Shown here: piece by piece, positions 37,496-48,549 of the stretch | Numbering within the stretch: position 1 is the stretch's first letter | How the letters are laid out: the number at the start of each line of letters is the position of its first letter | Assembly (NCBI GenBank): GCA_950295325.1 | Contig: OX485807.1 | Location: 43,182,440-43,246,439 of the forward strand | Reading direction: 5' to 3' | DNA length: 64,000 nt | From: Polytrichum commune | Taxonomy: Eukaryota; Streptophyta; Polytrichopsida; Polytrichales; Polytrichaceae | The notes under the pieces: model-generated | The model's database searches: none | What the model saw: only the letters and a program-made list of their open reading frames with translations | What the model was told of the DNA's origin: nothing | Position numbers and translations under genes: made by a program

Positions 37496-39835
37496 CACTG
37501 TTTGTCATTCCTTGTGAAAAAAATTGGACATTACAGATTTACAGTGATGCAATACTGTCACTTTCTACGTGGTTTTTCATCAAAATTTCAATTATCCAAG
37601 ACAATAATGCATTACGTAACTGTTGAAATGCAAAATATTCCAAAAATGGATGAACTAAAAGTAAATTGGGTTGAGAGGATTCATAAACTTATTCATAAGA
37701 AGTGTCAGTAGACATCACATTAGTCACGTCCATAATAGTGTTATGTGGGATTGACATTATTGCACAGAAGAGTCGCCATATTCAGATTGAATGTGAAAAT
37801 ATTTTGTGGCATACTGTCAGTCCCACAAAACACTGTTATGGATATGAATATTGTTATGGAAAAGTTACCACAATGAATAGAGTATCATAGGTAGTATGAA
37901 TTCATTTTGGGTCATTGGGCCTTGGATAGGCACTTTTAGCTCTACTCCTACTTTTCTTTATGATGTGCGTTCAAGGTCAAACGCATGCCGCTCGCAAGAT
38001 GATTAAACTTTAACGTAGACGTGCCAAGTTCAACTTCTTATTTGAATCAGACACCTATACGTGAGTGCTATGTGATGTGATGTGGTGTGGTGTGGCTTCA
38101 AAAACAGATACCAAAAAGACATGTGATTACAAGAAATTGGACTACGTGCTCAAAATATGATATTTATTATAGGTTTGATAGGCAACATCATTGAGGGGGC
38201 TTATATGAACATTTAAAATCATGAGAATCTCCTCTTTGATAATGAATAAAATATTTAAATGAGCTCCAAAAACTTTGAGGAAAGCGGCTACAAACTCAAT
38301 TAGGATTTGTTAACGATCTCGAACTACTTGCATGTTTCATATCCTAGGAAAATTGGGCTAGTCAGAGGAAGTAGCTATTTAAGACCCATCTACCTTAGCA
38401 AATAGATTTCAAGGCCATCGTGACCATTTTCCTCATCGTTGATTTTTGGAGCTCTGAATATGTTTCTCTTAGTCGTCATCACAATGAAGATTGTCTATGT
38501 TATTAATTGGTCATATAGCTCCCCTCAATTATGTTGACTTCTTAGCCTAGAATGGCTAACAAAATTTGAGCATTTAGTCCACTCTCTTTTTAACACATGT
38601 CTTTTTGGTGCTTGTTCTTAGATCCATACATAACCACACACCACTCAAATATAGGTGTCAAATTGAGATTATAAAATAAGGCCCGCTCATCTTAAGGTAT
38701 GTGGTCTTATGTGATTGTTGTTCTTGATCAAAACCCAACTATATGGCAAGGCTCGTAAACAACATTATAACCCGTAAACGACTCGTTGACTCAAAAATAG
38801 CATCAAAATTTCCAAATGAGTGGATTGAAGTCTAGCTAGAATGAATCAACCCTCAATCATATTTTGTTTTGAATGGAGCCCCTTCATCCACAAAGAATGA
38901 GGTTATGCAAACACCACGTATCGCTAGAGAACATGTGCCCAAATACGACATGGCCCGTCAAATGGAACAATAATTGGGATCGCACCTCGTGTTCACGGTG
39001 ACCAAGGCTGACGACGTCCTTAGGTCATGTCCGGGTGATCTTTTATTCCGAGTGGATGCGGGCCCTCGATTCAACATTGGAATCCCCTTGTTAGTCAAGT
39101 GTCTACTATATGTCGCCGGCTTCCTCACTCGAGAAACTTCACCCATGAGAAAGTGCAGTGGTGCTTTCCACAAGGGTGTTGTTTCCATGCACTCTTCTTG
39201 GGGTACGTGAGAAAGGTGCGAGTGTGTGGAAATCTCGACCATGCACGGCCGCCAAAATATTTATTTGTAGGTAACTAGAAATTTTTTAAAGACCGGATTC
39301 AAGAACAACTATAGCTGACTAGACAATTTTGCAAGGAGGTGTTATACATTCGAAGAAGTTCCGCTTCGTGGGTCGCTTCGGTTCGAGGTCTCAGGTATGC
39401 TCATGTCACTGAGGGTCATCGAGAAACGCCTTTATACGATCACTCACACTGTTGGGCTCCGGAAAAAAAAGCCTCCATGTAACACTACCAACACTAGAAA
39501 GGATATGTAGTGTTTGATAACCGTATGAAAGTAGGTAACAATAAATGTGAACTCAAACACTAAATATCAACTATGGTAATATGTGGAAGTTACATGTTTG
39601 AATTTAGTGTTAGTAAAGATATAAAATCCATGTTTCACATGAAGGAAGGTGGCAGTAGGGAACGTGGCGGCACATTTATGTCTAACACTAATTGTCAAGG
39701 AATTGAAAATTAGTGTTGAGCAGGGTAGGGTGGTAACAACATTAAAAAAAATCAAATATTATGTATCATTTTTAGTGTAGTGACACTACAACACTACAAT
39801 AGGATTTTGTGAACGGGTTGTACTCAGCTTTGGTG

Positions 39836-39878
<43 letters not shown>

Positions 39879-39901
39879 AGTTGACTAGATTTTTTGACAA
39901 A
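37496..39901. other. Non-coding unit DNA, copy B
   Basis: Counterpart of 16369-18764, with a few percent difference. It contains the (TA)18 run at 39837-39872 and ends in the left CAAA of the 16.9-kb insertion. No supported gene is seen. Confidence 0.5.
39837..39872. repeat. (TA)18 microsatellite
   Basis: Expanded counterpart of the (TA)10 run at 18716-18735. It lies 30 bases from the left end of the 16.9-kb element. Confidence 0.95.
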
Positions 39902-39929
39902 AACACTATATTCGTTATTTGGAGACTTT
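39902..39929 (+). repeat. Left terminal inverted repeat of the 16.9-kb element
   Basis: 28 of 28 bases are complementary to 56761-56788. The next bases diverge, though 'gagact' motifs recur just inside both ends. Confidence 0.97.
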
Positions 39930-40235
39930 TTGTTAATTTTGAGACTATTTAAGGACGTGGCTTTCACATTTATAGGAATGAAAACACTACAAATATGCTA
40001 TGTTCCCAATATGGAAACAAATATGAAACTCAAATGCATGTAATTACACATATAAAAATAGGGAAATGGGACAATTACAACATTTGCATATAGGAAATGG
40101 ATATCATATTCATTGAAGAGGGTCAAAATACAAAATGCAAGTGGAATATCCACTATTAGGCCAAAGCCCTAGAAACACAAATCCACATCTATATGTATTT
40201 TAATATAGCCTATACATTTGGACAATGAATAGGCG
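39930..40235. other. Left subterminal region of the 16.9-kb element
   Basis: AT-rich, non-coding stretch between the left end and the stop codon of the FCP1-like gene. It contains 'gagactattt' and 'gttcccaatatgg' motifs that resemble sequence near the right end. Confidence 0.5.
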
Positions 40236-41919
40236 TCACTCTTTTGTTTTTGAAATACTATTATTAGCCTTTGCGGCCGTTTCTTTTTCTTTTGCTTTCA
40301 TGGCGTCCATGGCTCTAAATATCTCGGCTCCGCAACTGTAACCTTGTTTATTCCCATTCCCAGCCCTCGAATATATGCCATTTTCCCATATTGGCCGACC
40401 CCCTACCGAATAAGTGGAATACGAACGTGTTTGGGAAACCGAACGTCTTGCACTCTTTCGTAGGGCCAAACAACGATCAGACTCGCAAGTCGCAGTCTTC
40501 AGTGTTCGCCTATCCAATGACGGAGTGGAGGATGCACGTCCCACATCCATGTATATTGGGGTCTGAAACAATGACCATAAATATATATAACGACGTGGGT
40601 TAGTATAAGTTACGGATGTAAGTCCGAAAAACCCAAGAATTTGAAATGCACTAAATTAATATGCGGACATCATGAACGAAAAACTTGAGAATGCCAATAG
40701 TGGGGCACCTTGGCCTTCGGGGCGGCGGTTTGATCTTCAGGGACATCGAGGGGAGTAGACACAAGCACAACCGGGACGTTCGTAAAGGCCAGGACATCAA
40801 TGTGGGGTTCATCCATGCAAAGACGCCTGGTCGACCGTGGGTTTCGAACGTGCTTCTCATTGCGGAGGGGAGATGGGGATGGGGGTAGAGCGTAATTGAG
40901 CTTTGCAACCTTTGGAGGAGGGCTATCAACAACTCCGTCTTCGAACCCCGAGTCTTTGGAGTAATCCACGGCAGAGGCGGCATCGACGGCCGAAAATTGA
41001 AATAGTGAAGGCATTGAAACGTCGGTCACACCAATGGAAGGGGAGCTGGGGCCCGGCTGAGATGTAGACATGCCATGTCCGAGACTTTGGGATGCTTGGT
41101 GAGGCAACTAGGCACAAAAATACATTTACAAAATAAGGAGAGAAATGTTAGATATAAACATGGAGAGTCCAAGTACGGAGCCAAAAAGTATCAAAGTTCT
41201 CATACCAATTTATTGAGTTCAGCAAAGCCGTACAACCTCCTAAATTCTGTATCTCTTGGGCCTAGAGGTCTATTGCCAATACGATTTGAGAGGACAAAAT
41301 CCGGGACACTTCCGGAGTGATGGGCAAGCCTTCTAATGTAGGGTCCTAATTCTAACTCTAGGAAGTTGTCGTTTCTATCGCCCTCCCAAGGGTTCGGGAA
41401 AATGCAGTTGCCCGGGGGGTTGAGAACGCTCTTCGCCGGGCTGTCGTCAATGAGGAGCGTGTTCTCCGGAGTGGGCCAATAACCTTGGGGGACCCCCTCC
41501 AACATTGGGACGCCCACCCAGAGGTTCTTCCTCAGCATCTTAAGGAATTGAGGTCCGCGGCCTCCTCCGACCTTGGGTACAATGTTGCCGCTACGGTCAT
41601 AAAGGTCATCGCAGTGTTCTTGACCGAGAAGCAAGCACGGCATTGCGAGTTCTCGGAAAAGGAAACTGACGACGGCCTTCGTGTTGTCCATCAGCATGGA
41701 GCTCCAGATGATGACATGGGCCAAGCCGAGGACCTCACGAAGGAAGCACCTCAAGCCGGGCCGGACGCGCACAACCTTCTTGTTAATTAGTGTATCGAAG
41801 CGCCCGCCGTAATCCATGTCTTGTGGAGTACGGTAGGGACCCTTGGACGCACTATTGGAGATATGTGTGGATTGACAAAGCACGCCATTGAGGTCAAATA
41901 TTATGAAGTTTTTCCTCAT
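40236..41919 (-). CDS. FCP1/NLI-interacting-factor-like HAD phosphatase carried by the transposon
   Basis: Members of this family are HAD-fold protein phosphatases, some of which act on the RNA polymerase II C-terminal domain. The exons are 41919-41206, 41107-40685 and 40562-40236. All junctions are GT-AG in phase 0 and give 487 residues. The ATG at 41919 (MRKNF) puts the nucleophile motif at residues 7-12 (IFDLNG); an in-frame extension to 41979 is possible. RVRPGL is at 51-56, IIWSS at 70-74 and LIDDS at 156-160, which is the order expected for the NIF/FCP1 HAD core. The second Asp of the DxD motif is Asn (D9-L-N11), so activity is uncertain. After residue 238 the chain is Pro/Ser-rich and not recognisable. 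It lies just inside the left end, on the same strand as the ParB-like gene. Its role in transposition is unknown. Confidence 0.78.
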
Positions 41920-42297
41920 AATATGGCTTGGTCTTTCGGCGGGGTGGCGACATATCTCCGACGGACCCTGTGATGGCACATACTACCTAGGTGAATGGCA
42001 CTACCCAGGAAAACCAAATGACAAGCATGCAAAAACGCAACAAAGAAATGCGAGGCAACAAGTATCCGAAGAACTATGCAGTTCAAAAAATTGTATTAAT
42101 GTGTTTGGTGATATACATTTCGCGAATAATTTACATTGTCACTAAAGGTCTCTCCTAAGATTAATTGAGCCTACACTAGCAAAATTGGATCCGCCGCCGC
42201 GGGCGAAGTCGAGATTCGAACTCGAAAATATGCACACGCCACGAAAGCTGGCTGACTGGGAACTTACGGACGCGCGTCCGTAAAGAGGGAGGCATGC
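41920..42297. other. Spacer between the two minus-strand genes
   Basis: It holds one perfect copy of the 20-bp palindrome (42264-42283) and a T-arm-like 17-mer (42209-42225). The rest is unremarkable and probably contains the promoter of the FCP1-like gene. Confidence 0.5.
42264..42283. repeat. 20-bp palindrome, isolated copy
   Basis: Perfect TTACGGACGCGCGTCCGTAA, about 35 bases from the stop codon of the ParB-like gene. Confidence 0.95.
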
Positions 42298-42375
42298 TCA
42301 AAGGTTGATTACCTCTTCAGCGGTGAGTTCCTCGCCGGCAGTGCCTCCCTCACCAGGCCCAGTTGCGGGGCCAGG

Positions 42376-42395
42376 TTCCGGACGCGCGTCCGTAA
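42376..42395. repeat. 20-bp palindrome copy inside coding exon
   Basis: One-base variant (TTCC at the left edge) inside the last exon of the ParB-like gene, where it is translated as FTDARP near the C terminus. Confidence 0.9.
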
Positions 42396-43760
42396 ATTCG
42401 CCCTGCGTGTCTTCCACCACCAACAAATCGGCTCCACCTGCTTGCGACGCTTGTGTGCCGACGAAAGGTTGATCCTCATGCGAGGAGTCTTGGCCCCCCC
42501 GCATATGTACATCTTCATCGGCGAGGGGGGCGTCGCCCATGTTGACATCTTCATCGTCTCCTATGGCGGGAGGGGAGGGCTCTGGAGCGGCAGCAACCTG
42601 GGGAGGGGGCGGGACAACCAACGCGGGGGCCGTATAGGTGTGCTCCGGTATGTACACCGTGTGGCTGCTAGAAGGAGTGCGCACCAGAACGGGGGGCACG
42701 GACATGGCGGGCTCGGGCGCTGCATACACCACCTGGGGTCTTGCCTGCAAGCTTGCCATCATGCTCATGAATTGTTGATTTTGAGCCATGAGGTCGGCGT
42801 GCCTCCGAGCAGACTCCAACCTAGCTTGCTCCATCTCAGCTTGGATGGCGGCCATCTTCCTGGCGTGCTCTTCGTTGGCCTCCCGGAGCCGCATGTCAAG
42901 CTCTTCCTTCATCCTCTTCTCCATCTTCTCGTCCAGCTCGGAGATGGACATGGGCTCTCTCTTCACCTTGCCTGGCTCAGAAGGCAAGGCGGAGATGGAA
43001 GCGTACAGCCTCACCTCATCCTCGTCTTCATCTGAGAGTTCCAAGACGGCGCCTTCGGGGTATTCGTTGTAAGGCGTCTTGTTCCTCTGCCGCCGGCTTG
43101 CACGGTAGGAGTCGATATCGGGCCTCGATATCAACTCTAGCATATCTCTACCTTCCATGGGCGGGAGCGCCGCCTGGTCACTGGGCTCTCCCCCACCAGA
43201 GGACGCCGTGCATCCGGTTTCTGCAGCAAGGTCCGCATCCCTCTCTGCCATAAGCCTTGCAGCACGAGATGGCCCCGCAGTGGAAGGAAGCCCAACTCGA
43301 GAAGTGGGAGTCCCAAAGGGTGATAGACTAGGCGTATTATGAGGCACCCGAATTGGAGTGACGTTGGGCTGCGCCTCCTCTGCATCCATGTCGTCTTCAC
43401 CCAGGAGATACGCCACGCGATACACTGGATGACGAGCAAGACCGCGCAAGTCTTCCTGCCTGGAGGGCTGTCCCCTTGGAGACATTGGATCATCGTCTCC
43501 ATCGCTGCCCCACCCGCCTGCATGAGAAGGCTCCTCTCTAGAGGCAAGAGGAACAACAGGATGTGGGGTAATGATATCCAAGAAGTCATTGAGATCCATT
43601 TTCTCTGCAAGCTTCCTGTGATCTTTGCACTCATCCATGTCGCCAACCCCCACAAACGAGTTAACCTGCAACCCAAGCATCTGCACCAAATAAAAAAAGT
43701 TAGTGGATTGTTGGTATCAAGATTGAATTGACGGGGAAGATGGACATACAAACATGATGC

Positions 43761-43838
43761 AGTGTGCATTTTACGGACGTGCGTCCGTAAAATGCACACT
43801 GGGTTAGGTTTGATAACTTTACGGCCGCACGGCCGTAA
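43761..43838. repeat. Extended palindrome plus variant copy in intron 2 of the ParB-like gene
   Basis: 43761-43800 is an almost perfect 40-bp inverted repeat built around a palindrome copy (43771-43790, ACGTGCGT centre). 43819-43838 is a variant with 'acggccgcacggccgt', and further decayed relatives lie near 43850 and 43895. All sit in the intron 43681-43952. Confidence 0.85.
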
Positions 43839-45337
43839 ATATGCACTGCAGCGCGGCCGCAAAGTTGAAATGAACTAGGTGGTTAAATTTTATGGTCGCG
43901 CAGCCATAAAGTTGCATCAGGTGGAGGCATGAAAGTTTTTTTAAGTACTTACCAATGCCGCATAAACAAATTTGGTCCCCCCGAAGACGTTGTACACTGT
44001 CTCACTCATCACAGTCACAGCCTTCAATACTCCTATGTAAAAGTCCATTCGGAGCTCGGTTGCCGGGCAGATTGCGAACATCGCCTCGTCCATTAGCTCC
44101 TTGGGGTGTGGAGGCGGCAACTGGTAAATTTTCTTGAACACGCTCTTCGCCTTTACAGGCAAACGCCCACTTGGCGAAGACTTCCGTGTCAAGAAATAGA
44201 GACATATAGCGCCGACCTGCTTTACCCCCCTTGCTTCTTCGATGACGGCGATGCCTTCCGTCTTCGCGGGGACGTATGTGCTGTGGAAGATATTGTATTC
44301 GAGATCCATCGTCGAGTTGTATAGGTCGACGACCGCTGCGGATCTCTCTTGGTCCACAATCCACAGCCACACGTTTGGCTCCAAAAGTGCAGGGGACCGA
44401 AAGCTCTTGAAAGATTTCAGGAAGTTGTCGTAGAAAGGGGTCCCCGGAGGAGGTTGTTTCCAAGAATTTGGAAATGCACGGAAATCAAAGATAGCAAAAG
44501 GACAACCCCGGGGGTCATCTCTCACAGTGGCCCACGAAGCATGGGTGTCCCACTTGCCGAACTTGAATTGTGATGTCACAGCGCAAAACCTCGCGACACC
44601 CTCGAATTTGGCATTCTTCTTTCTATCGAGGAAGTGTTTATATAAAGTTGTCTCCCTTTCGTCGATAGAACCTTTCTTCTCGTTCTTCCTTGAGCGCTGG
44701 GCCAAGAACGGAGATGCTGCTCTTATCAATGCCTTCATTGAGACGCCATTGATGTGGTATGCTATTTTCAATCCCCTCCAGTTGTCCTACACAATGTCAC
44801 CATCTGCATCTGTAAGGTTGTAGGCGGGTACCAATTTGCCTATCTCCCTCATAGCCAATGTCTTCTTCTTCCTGTATTCGCACCATTCCTTAATATGGTA
44901 CGTTGAAGGCTTCATAAACCTTGGTCGTTTGAGGAAGATTTTTGGATACGGCGCTGTCCTTCTCGGAGTCTCCTTAAGAAGGTGTTCTGCCGCCTTGTAA
45001 AGCTCGGCATCGAGCAACCCTTGGAGGGGACGGAAGAACTCTCTGAGGATTGGAGGCACCTTAATCTTCAGGTCCTCTTTGTACTTCTTCTCCGTCTCAA
45101 GGTTGATGAGTTCTCCGTTGCTGTGTGCATGGAAGACGCGCATCCAGATAGCCCAGGTCCTACCCGACGAAGTGATGAGCTTCAGTTCGCCCTTCAGATC
45201 TTGCACTGTCTTCATGCCGCTTTGCTTCATGTCAATGCTTGAGAACTTCGTCACAATCGCACTGCTGAATGCCTGCAAGTAGAGAAACAAATGAGTTGTT
45301 GAAATGAGATCAAAAAATGGAATGAGAACCGTCTAGT

Positions 45338-45431
45338 TTACGGACGCGCGTCCGTAAACTTGGAGCACACAAAGAATAAAGGGAAAGTTTACAGAAAGAG
45401 TGAAGGAGAATTTACGGACGCGCGTCCGTAA
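45338..45431. repeat. Two palindrome copies in intron 1 of the ParB-like gene
   Basis: Perfect copies at 45338-45357 and 45412-45431 within the 178-bp intron 45273-45450. Confidence 0.93.
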
Positions 45432-46786
45432 ATTCATTTGGGAATATTACCTGCCATTTGGGATTCTTGACGACTGCGTTGTCCCTCTCTTTTGGTGGAC
45501 AGCCGTGCTCCTCCCACAAGGTCCTACCAGCCACGATGTTGGCTGCCCATGACGCCTCAAACGCTTTGATTTTGTTTGTCTGGTTGAGGAAGGCAGATAT
45601 GGCGATGAGCTGATTGAAGTCCTCTGAATGCACGAGAAGTGCCTTCCAATATCGGATTGTGGGTTTCAGAGGGCTCTTCCAATTATCGTCTGCGAGGAGA
45701 GTTTTTGCCGCTTCCACGCTATGCTGGCCGTCCACGATGTAGAATTCCCCTTGCTTAATAATTGGCCAATGTTCTGGTGTGACCTCCACGATTGGATCCT
45801 TTGGGGTCACACATATGGTCTGCCGGTCAGCTTTCGGGTTGTTCATGATGTTGTTCATCTGCCACCAGACCCCGCTCTCTTCTTGCACCCGAGTATTCAT
45901 ACTCTCGGTGCCCTGGTGACATTTATAAACATCCACGTCAAATGTGAAATACCTGCCCATTGGCCAGCAGGCTTTCGTTTTTTCGTCGAACTCTTGTTGA
46001 ATTTTTGTTGATAGATCAGAGTTCGGGCGTTCTCCTTTCTTCAGAAGTGGTGCGACAGTAAGGGTGGAGCTGACATCTGGACCTTCGGTAAGTCCAGATG
46101 ACTCCATCTGTGAATGGGAGCGTTTACTGGATGGTCTGCTCCCTCTCGATGCTCCACTTTGGGACGGTCTTGGTCCTTCCGGGACTGTCTGTGGAACACG
46201 CGGTTGTCGTTCAGAAACGACTTTCTTCTTCCTTTTCCCCTTTCTGGACTCCAGGACTGCCCCATTCACTCTCGTGACATTGTTGAGGAGTCTTCCAAGC
46301 CGCTTACCCGTCCAAGGTGCATTGTATGCATAGTCTTGGAATTCAGTTGCAAGATTGAAGCAACCCGCATCCGGGCTGCCATTTTCGCATTCAGCCTTGT
46401 GGAATGGATGTCTGTGCTCATGAAGAAGAATTGTGACTCTGTCATCTTGTTTTTCAAGATCTATGACGACATAGTCACCTTGGGCCACTGCACACTCTAC
46501 TGACCAATTTTTAACTCTAACCCATTTATCTACGTCTATATTTTTGGTATTCATTTGATACCCAAATCTAAGTACGAATGTGTCATTCTCAAGTTTCTCT
46601 ACGTAAACTGTCCAGTTGTCTACTGTGTCTTCGACTGGCTTGTAGTGATCGTTGTGGCTTATATCTTTGATGGCGGGTGGAAGTGGAGGCGGAAGAAACT
46701 CAAATGTCTGGTCAATTGCAGGTCTTTTTGTAGATGCCATCTGCAAATGCAAAAAACAATGCTTAGCATCATGATCAATGTCAAGT

Positions 46787-47414
46787 TTACGGACGCACGT
46801 CCGTAAACTTTCCACAGGTTGTTTTGAATTATAATGTCAGAATGAACTATCCGAAAAGATTTTGCATATGTCAATACGAAATTTCACATGTAGTTTATGG
46901 ACGCGCATCCGTAAACTATCAACGGGTAGTTGGGGATGAGAATCTCAACTATGAACAAAGATAAGATTTAATAAGATAGTTCTAGTTTACGAACGCACGT
47001 CCTTAAACTAGTAGTTGGGTTTACGGGGTTAGCACTAATTTACGGACGTGTGTCCGGAAACTAGGAATGGGGTTTACTTGGATGTCACTAGTTTACGGAC
47101 GCGCGTCCGTAAACTAGGAATGGGGTTTACTCGGATGTCACTAGTTTACGGACGCGCGTCCGTAAACTACGAATTTGGTTTCCTCGGATGTCACTAGTTT
47201 ACGGACGCGCGTCCGTAAACTAGGAGTGGGGTTTACTTGGATGTCACTAGTTTACGGACGCGCGCCCGTAAATTAGGAAAATATACTGTCCATTAGTAAT
47301 AATATTGTTTTTTAAATATATCCAGAACTTACGGACGCGCGTCCGTAAGTTCTGGATATATGTTGCATGCTTCACCCACCTGGTGCGTCAAAGTTTACGG
47401 ACGCGCGTCCGTAA
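46787..47414. promoter_or_regulatory. Palindrome array upstream of the ParB-like gene
   Basis: Ten copies of the 20-bp palindrome or close variants start at 46787, 46895, 46987, 47040, 47093, 47146, 47199, 47252, 47329 and 47395. Those from 47040 to 47252 are spaced exactly 53 bases apart as a tandem repeat. The copy at 47329 sits in a perfect 46-bp palindrome (47316-47361). The array begins 47 bases 5' of the ATG, where a promoter or leader intron should be. A regulatory or transposase-binding role is inferred from position and number only. Confidence 0.72.
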
Positions 47415-48420
47415 ACTTCAAGCCCTACATTGGTTAATCTGGTCCTTGTTGAGAGGGTTCCGGATTTTCAGGAAGGTGGTTTTGTATATGATGCAAAATA
47501 CAAGCAAACCAGCAAAGAACAAAAAAAACCAAGCAATCAAACAATCAAACCAGCAAGTAAAAAAACAAGAAATAAACTAAAACACAATCAAACAAGCAAT
47601 CTATGTACTTATGCAAGAGGCCAGCAAGTAAACAAACAACCACGCCAGCAAGCAAAGCAAAGCCAAGCAGCAAGCACAAGCAAATCAAACAACTGTAAGC
47701 AAGCAAGCACACAAACAAAAGAGAGAAAAAACAATCACAAGCAAACACATAAACAAAAGATTAAAAAACAATCACAAATAAGCACAAGCAAGCACAACCA
47801 GCTAGCAAGCACAAACAATGACACAAGCAGCAGGCAATCAAACAATTAAACAAGCAAGTCAAAGCAAGAAATTAACTAAAACACAATCAAACAAGCAACC
47901 TATGTCATTATGCAAGAGGCCAGCAATCAAACAAGCAACCAAGCCAGCACAACAAAACACAAGCAAGCACAACCAGCAAGTACAAGCAATGCAAAGCAAA
48001 GCAAAGCAAATCAGCAAAGCAAAGCAAAGTAAAGCACAAGCCAAGAAAGCACAAGCAAAGCAAAGCAAAGCAAAAATAAAGCAAAGCACAAGCACAAAGC
48101 AAAGCAAAGCAAACCAGCAAGCACAAGAACAAACACAAACACAAACAACAAACAACCTTGTGAGGTGACCAGGAGCGCCAACAGCAAGAGGAGCAACGCC
48201 ACCAGCAAGAGGAGCGCGGAGAGGAGAGGAGCGCCAACAGCAAGAGGAGAGGAGCGCGGAGAGAAGCGCCAACAACAAGAGGAACGCGGGGAGGAGAGGG
48301 TTTAGGGTGACAACAACAAACCCTAGAGAAGCAAGAGAGGAGCGTGAGAAGAATGTGAGGAAGGAGAGCGAGAGAGGGGAGGCGGAGAAATGAGAGGGTG
48401 AAAATGGGCGAATGAAACCC
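47415..48420. repeat. Low-complexity AAGCA-type and purine-rich DNA
   Basis: From about 47490 to 48150 the plus strand is made of 'aagca', 'caaag' and 'acaa' motifs, including long AAGCAAAGC runs at 47985-48120. From 48170 to 48420 it shifts to 'gcaagaggagcgc' and 'gaggagagg' repeats. A duplicated patch ('aaactaaaacacaatcaaacaagcaa') occurs at 47574 and 47876. Open frames on either strand here are Lys/Gln- or Leu/Cys-rich and are artefacts. Confidence 0.85.
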
Positions 48421-48549
48421 TAAAACCCTTAAGTACTCAAGAGGAGCCCCCCAAACGCCCCGACTCCCAACGTCCCATCCACCCCGCACCCCATCGCCAC
48501 GTGGCTGAACCCTATAGGTTCATATTGGAGAGGTATGTGGCACACCTCT

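Larger units (their letters stand above)
42298..46740 (-). pseudogene. Large gene with ParB/DGQHR-like domain, one internal TAG
   Basis: Exons 46740-45451, 45272-43953 and 43680-42298 join in phase 0 at good splice sites (gcag|gtaata, cttgcag; attg|gtaagt, ggtgcag) into 1330 codons. The ATG follows a 'tttgcag' acceptor, so a 5' UTR intron is likely. The first exon ends with a ParB/sulfiredoxin-like core, 'FYIVDGQHSVEAAK' (DGQHS at about 337-341), followed by 'ISAFLNQTNKIKAFEASW'. ParB-like and DGQHR domains bind or cut DNA or hydrolyse nucleotides; here this is inference. The middle part (exon 2) I do not recognise. The last exon has an acidic, Pro-rich region and a coiled coil ('EKRMKEELDMRLREA'). 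A single TAG (44787-44789, codon 592) interrupts an otherwise open reading frame. It could be a real null, or be read through. Confidence 0.75.

Noticed and set aside
42209-42225. tRNA-like T-arm (GTTCGAATC core with 5-bp stem, minus strand)
   Set aside because: No D-arm, anticodon arm or acceptor pairing is found at the right distances; at most it is a SINE fragment.
47040-47271. CRISPR-like array
   Set aside because: The regularly spaced palindromes have near-identical spacers, so it is a tandem repeat, and the DNA is plant nuclear.
47430-48278. Lys/Gln-rich and Leu/Cys-rich open frames on both strands
   Set aside because: They come from AAGCA-type low-complexity DNA without stop codons.
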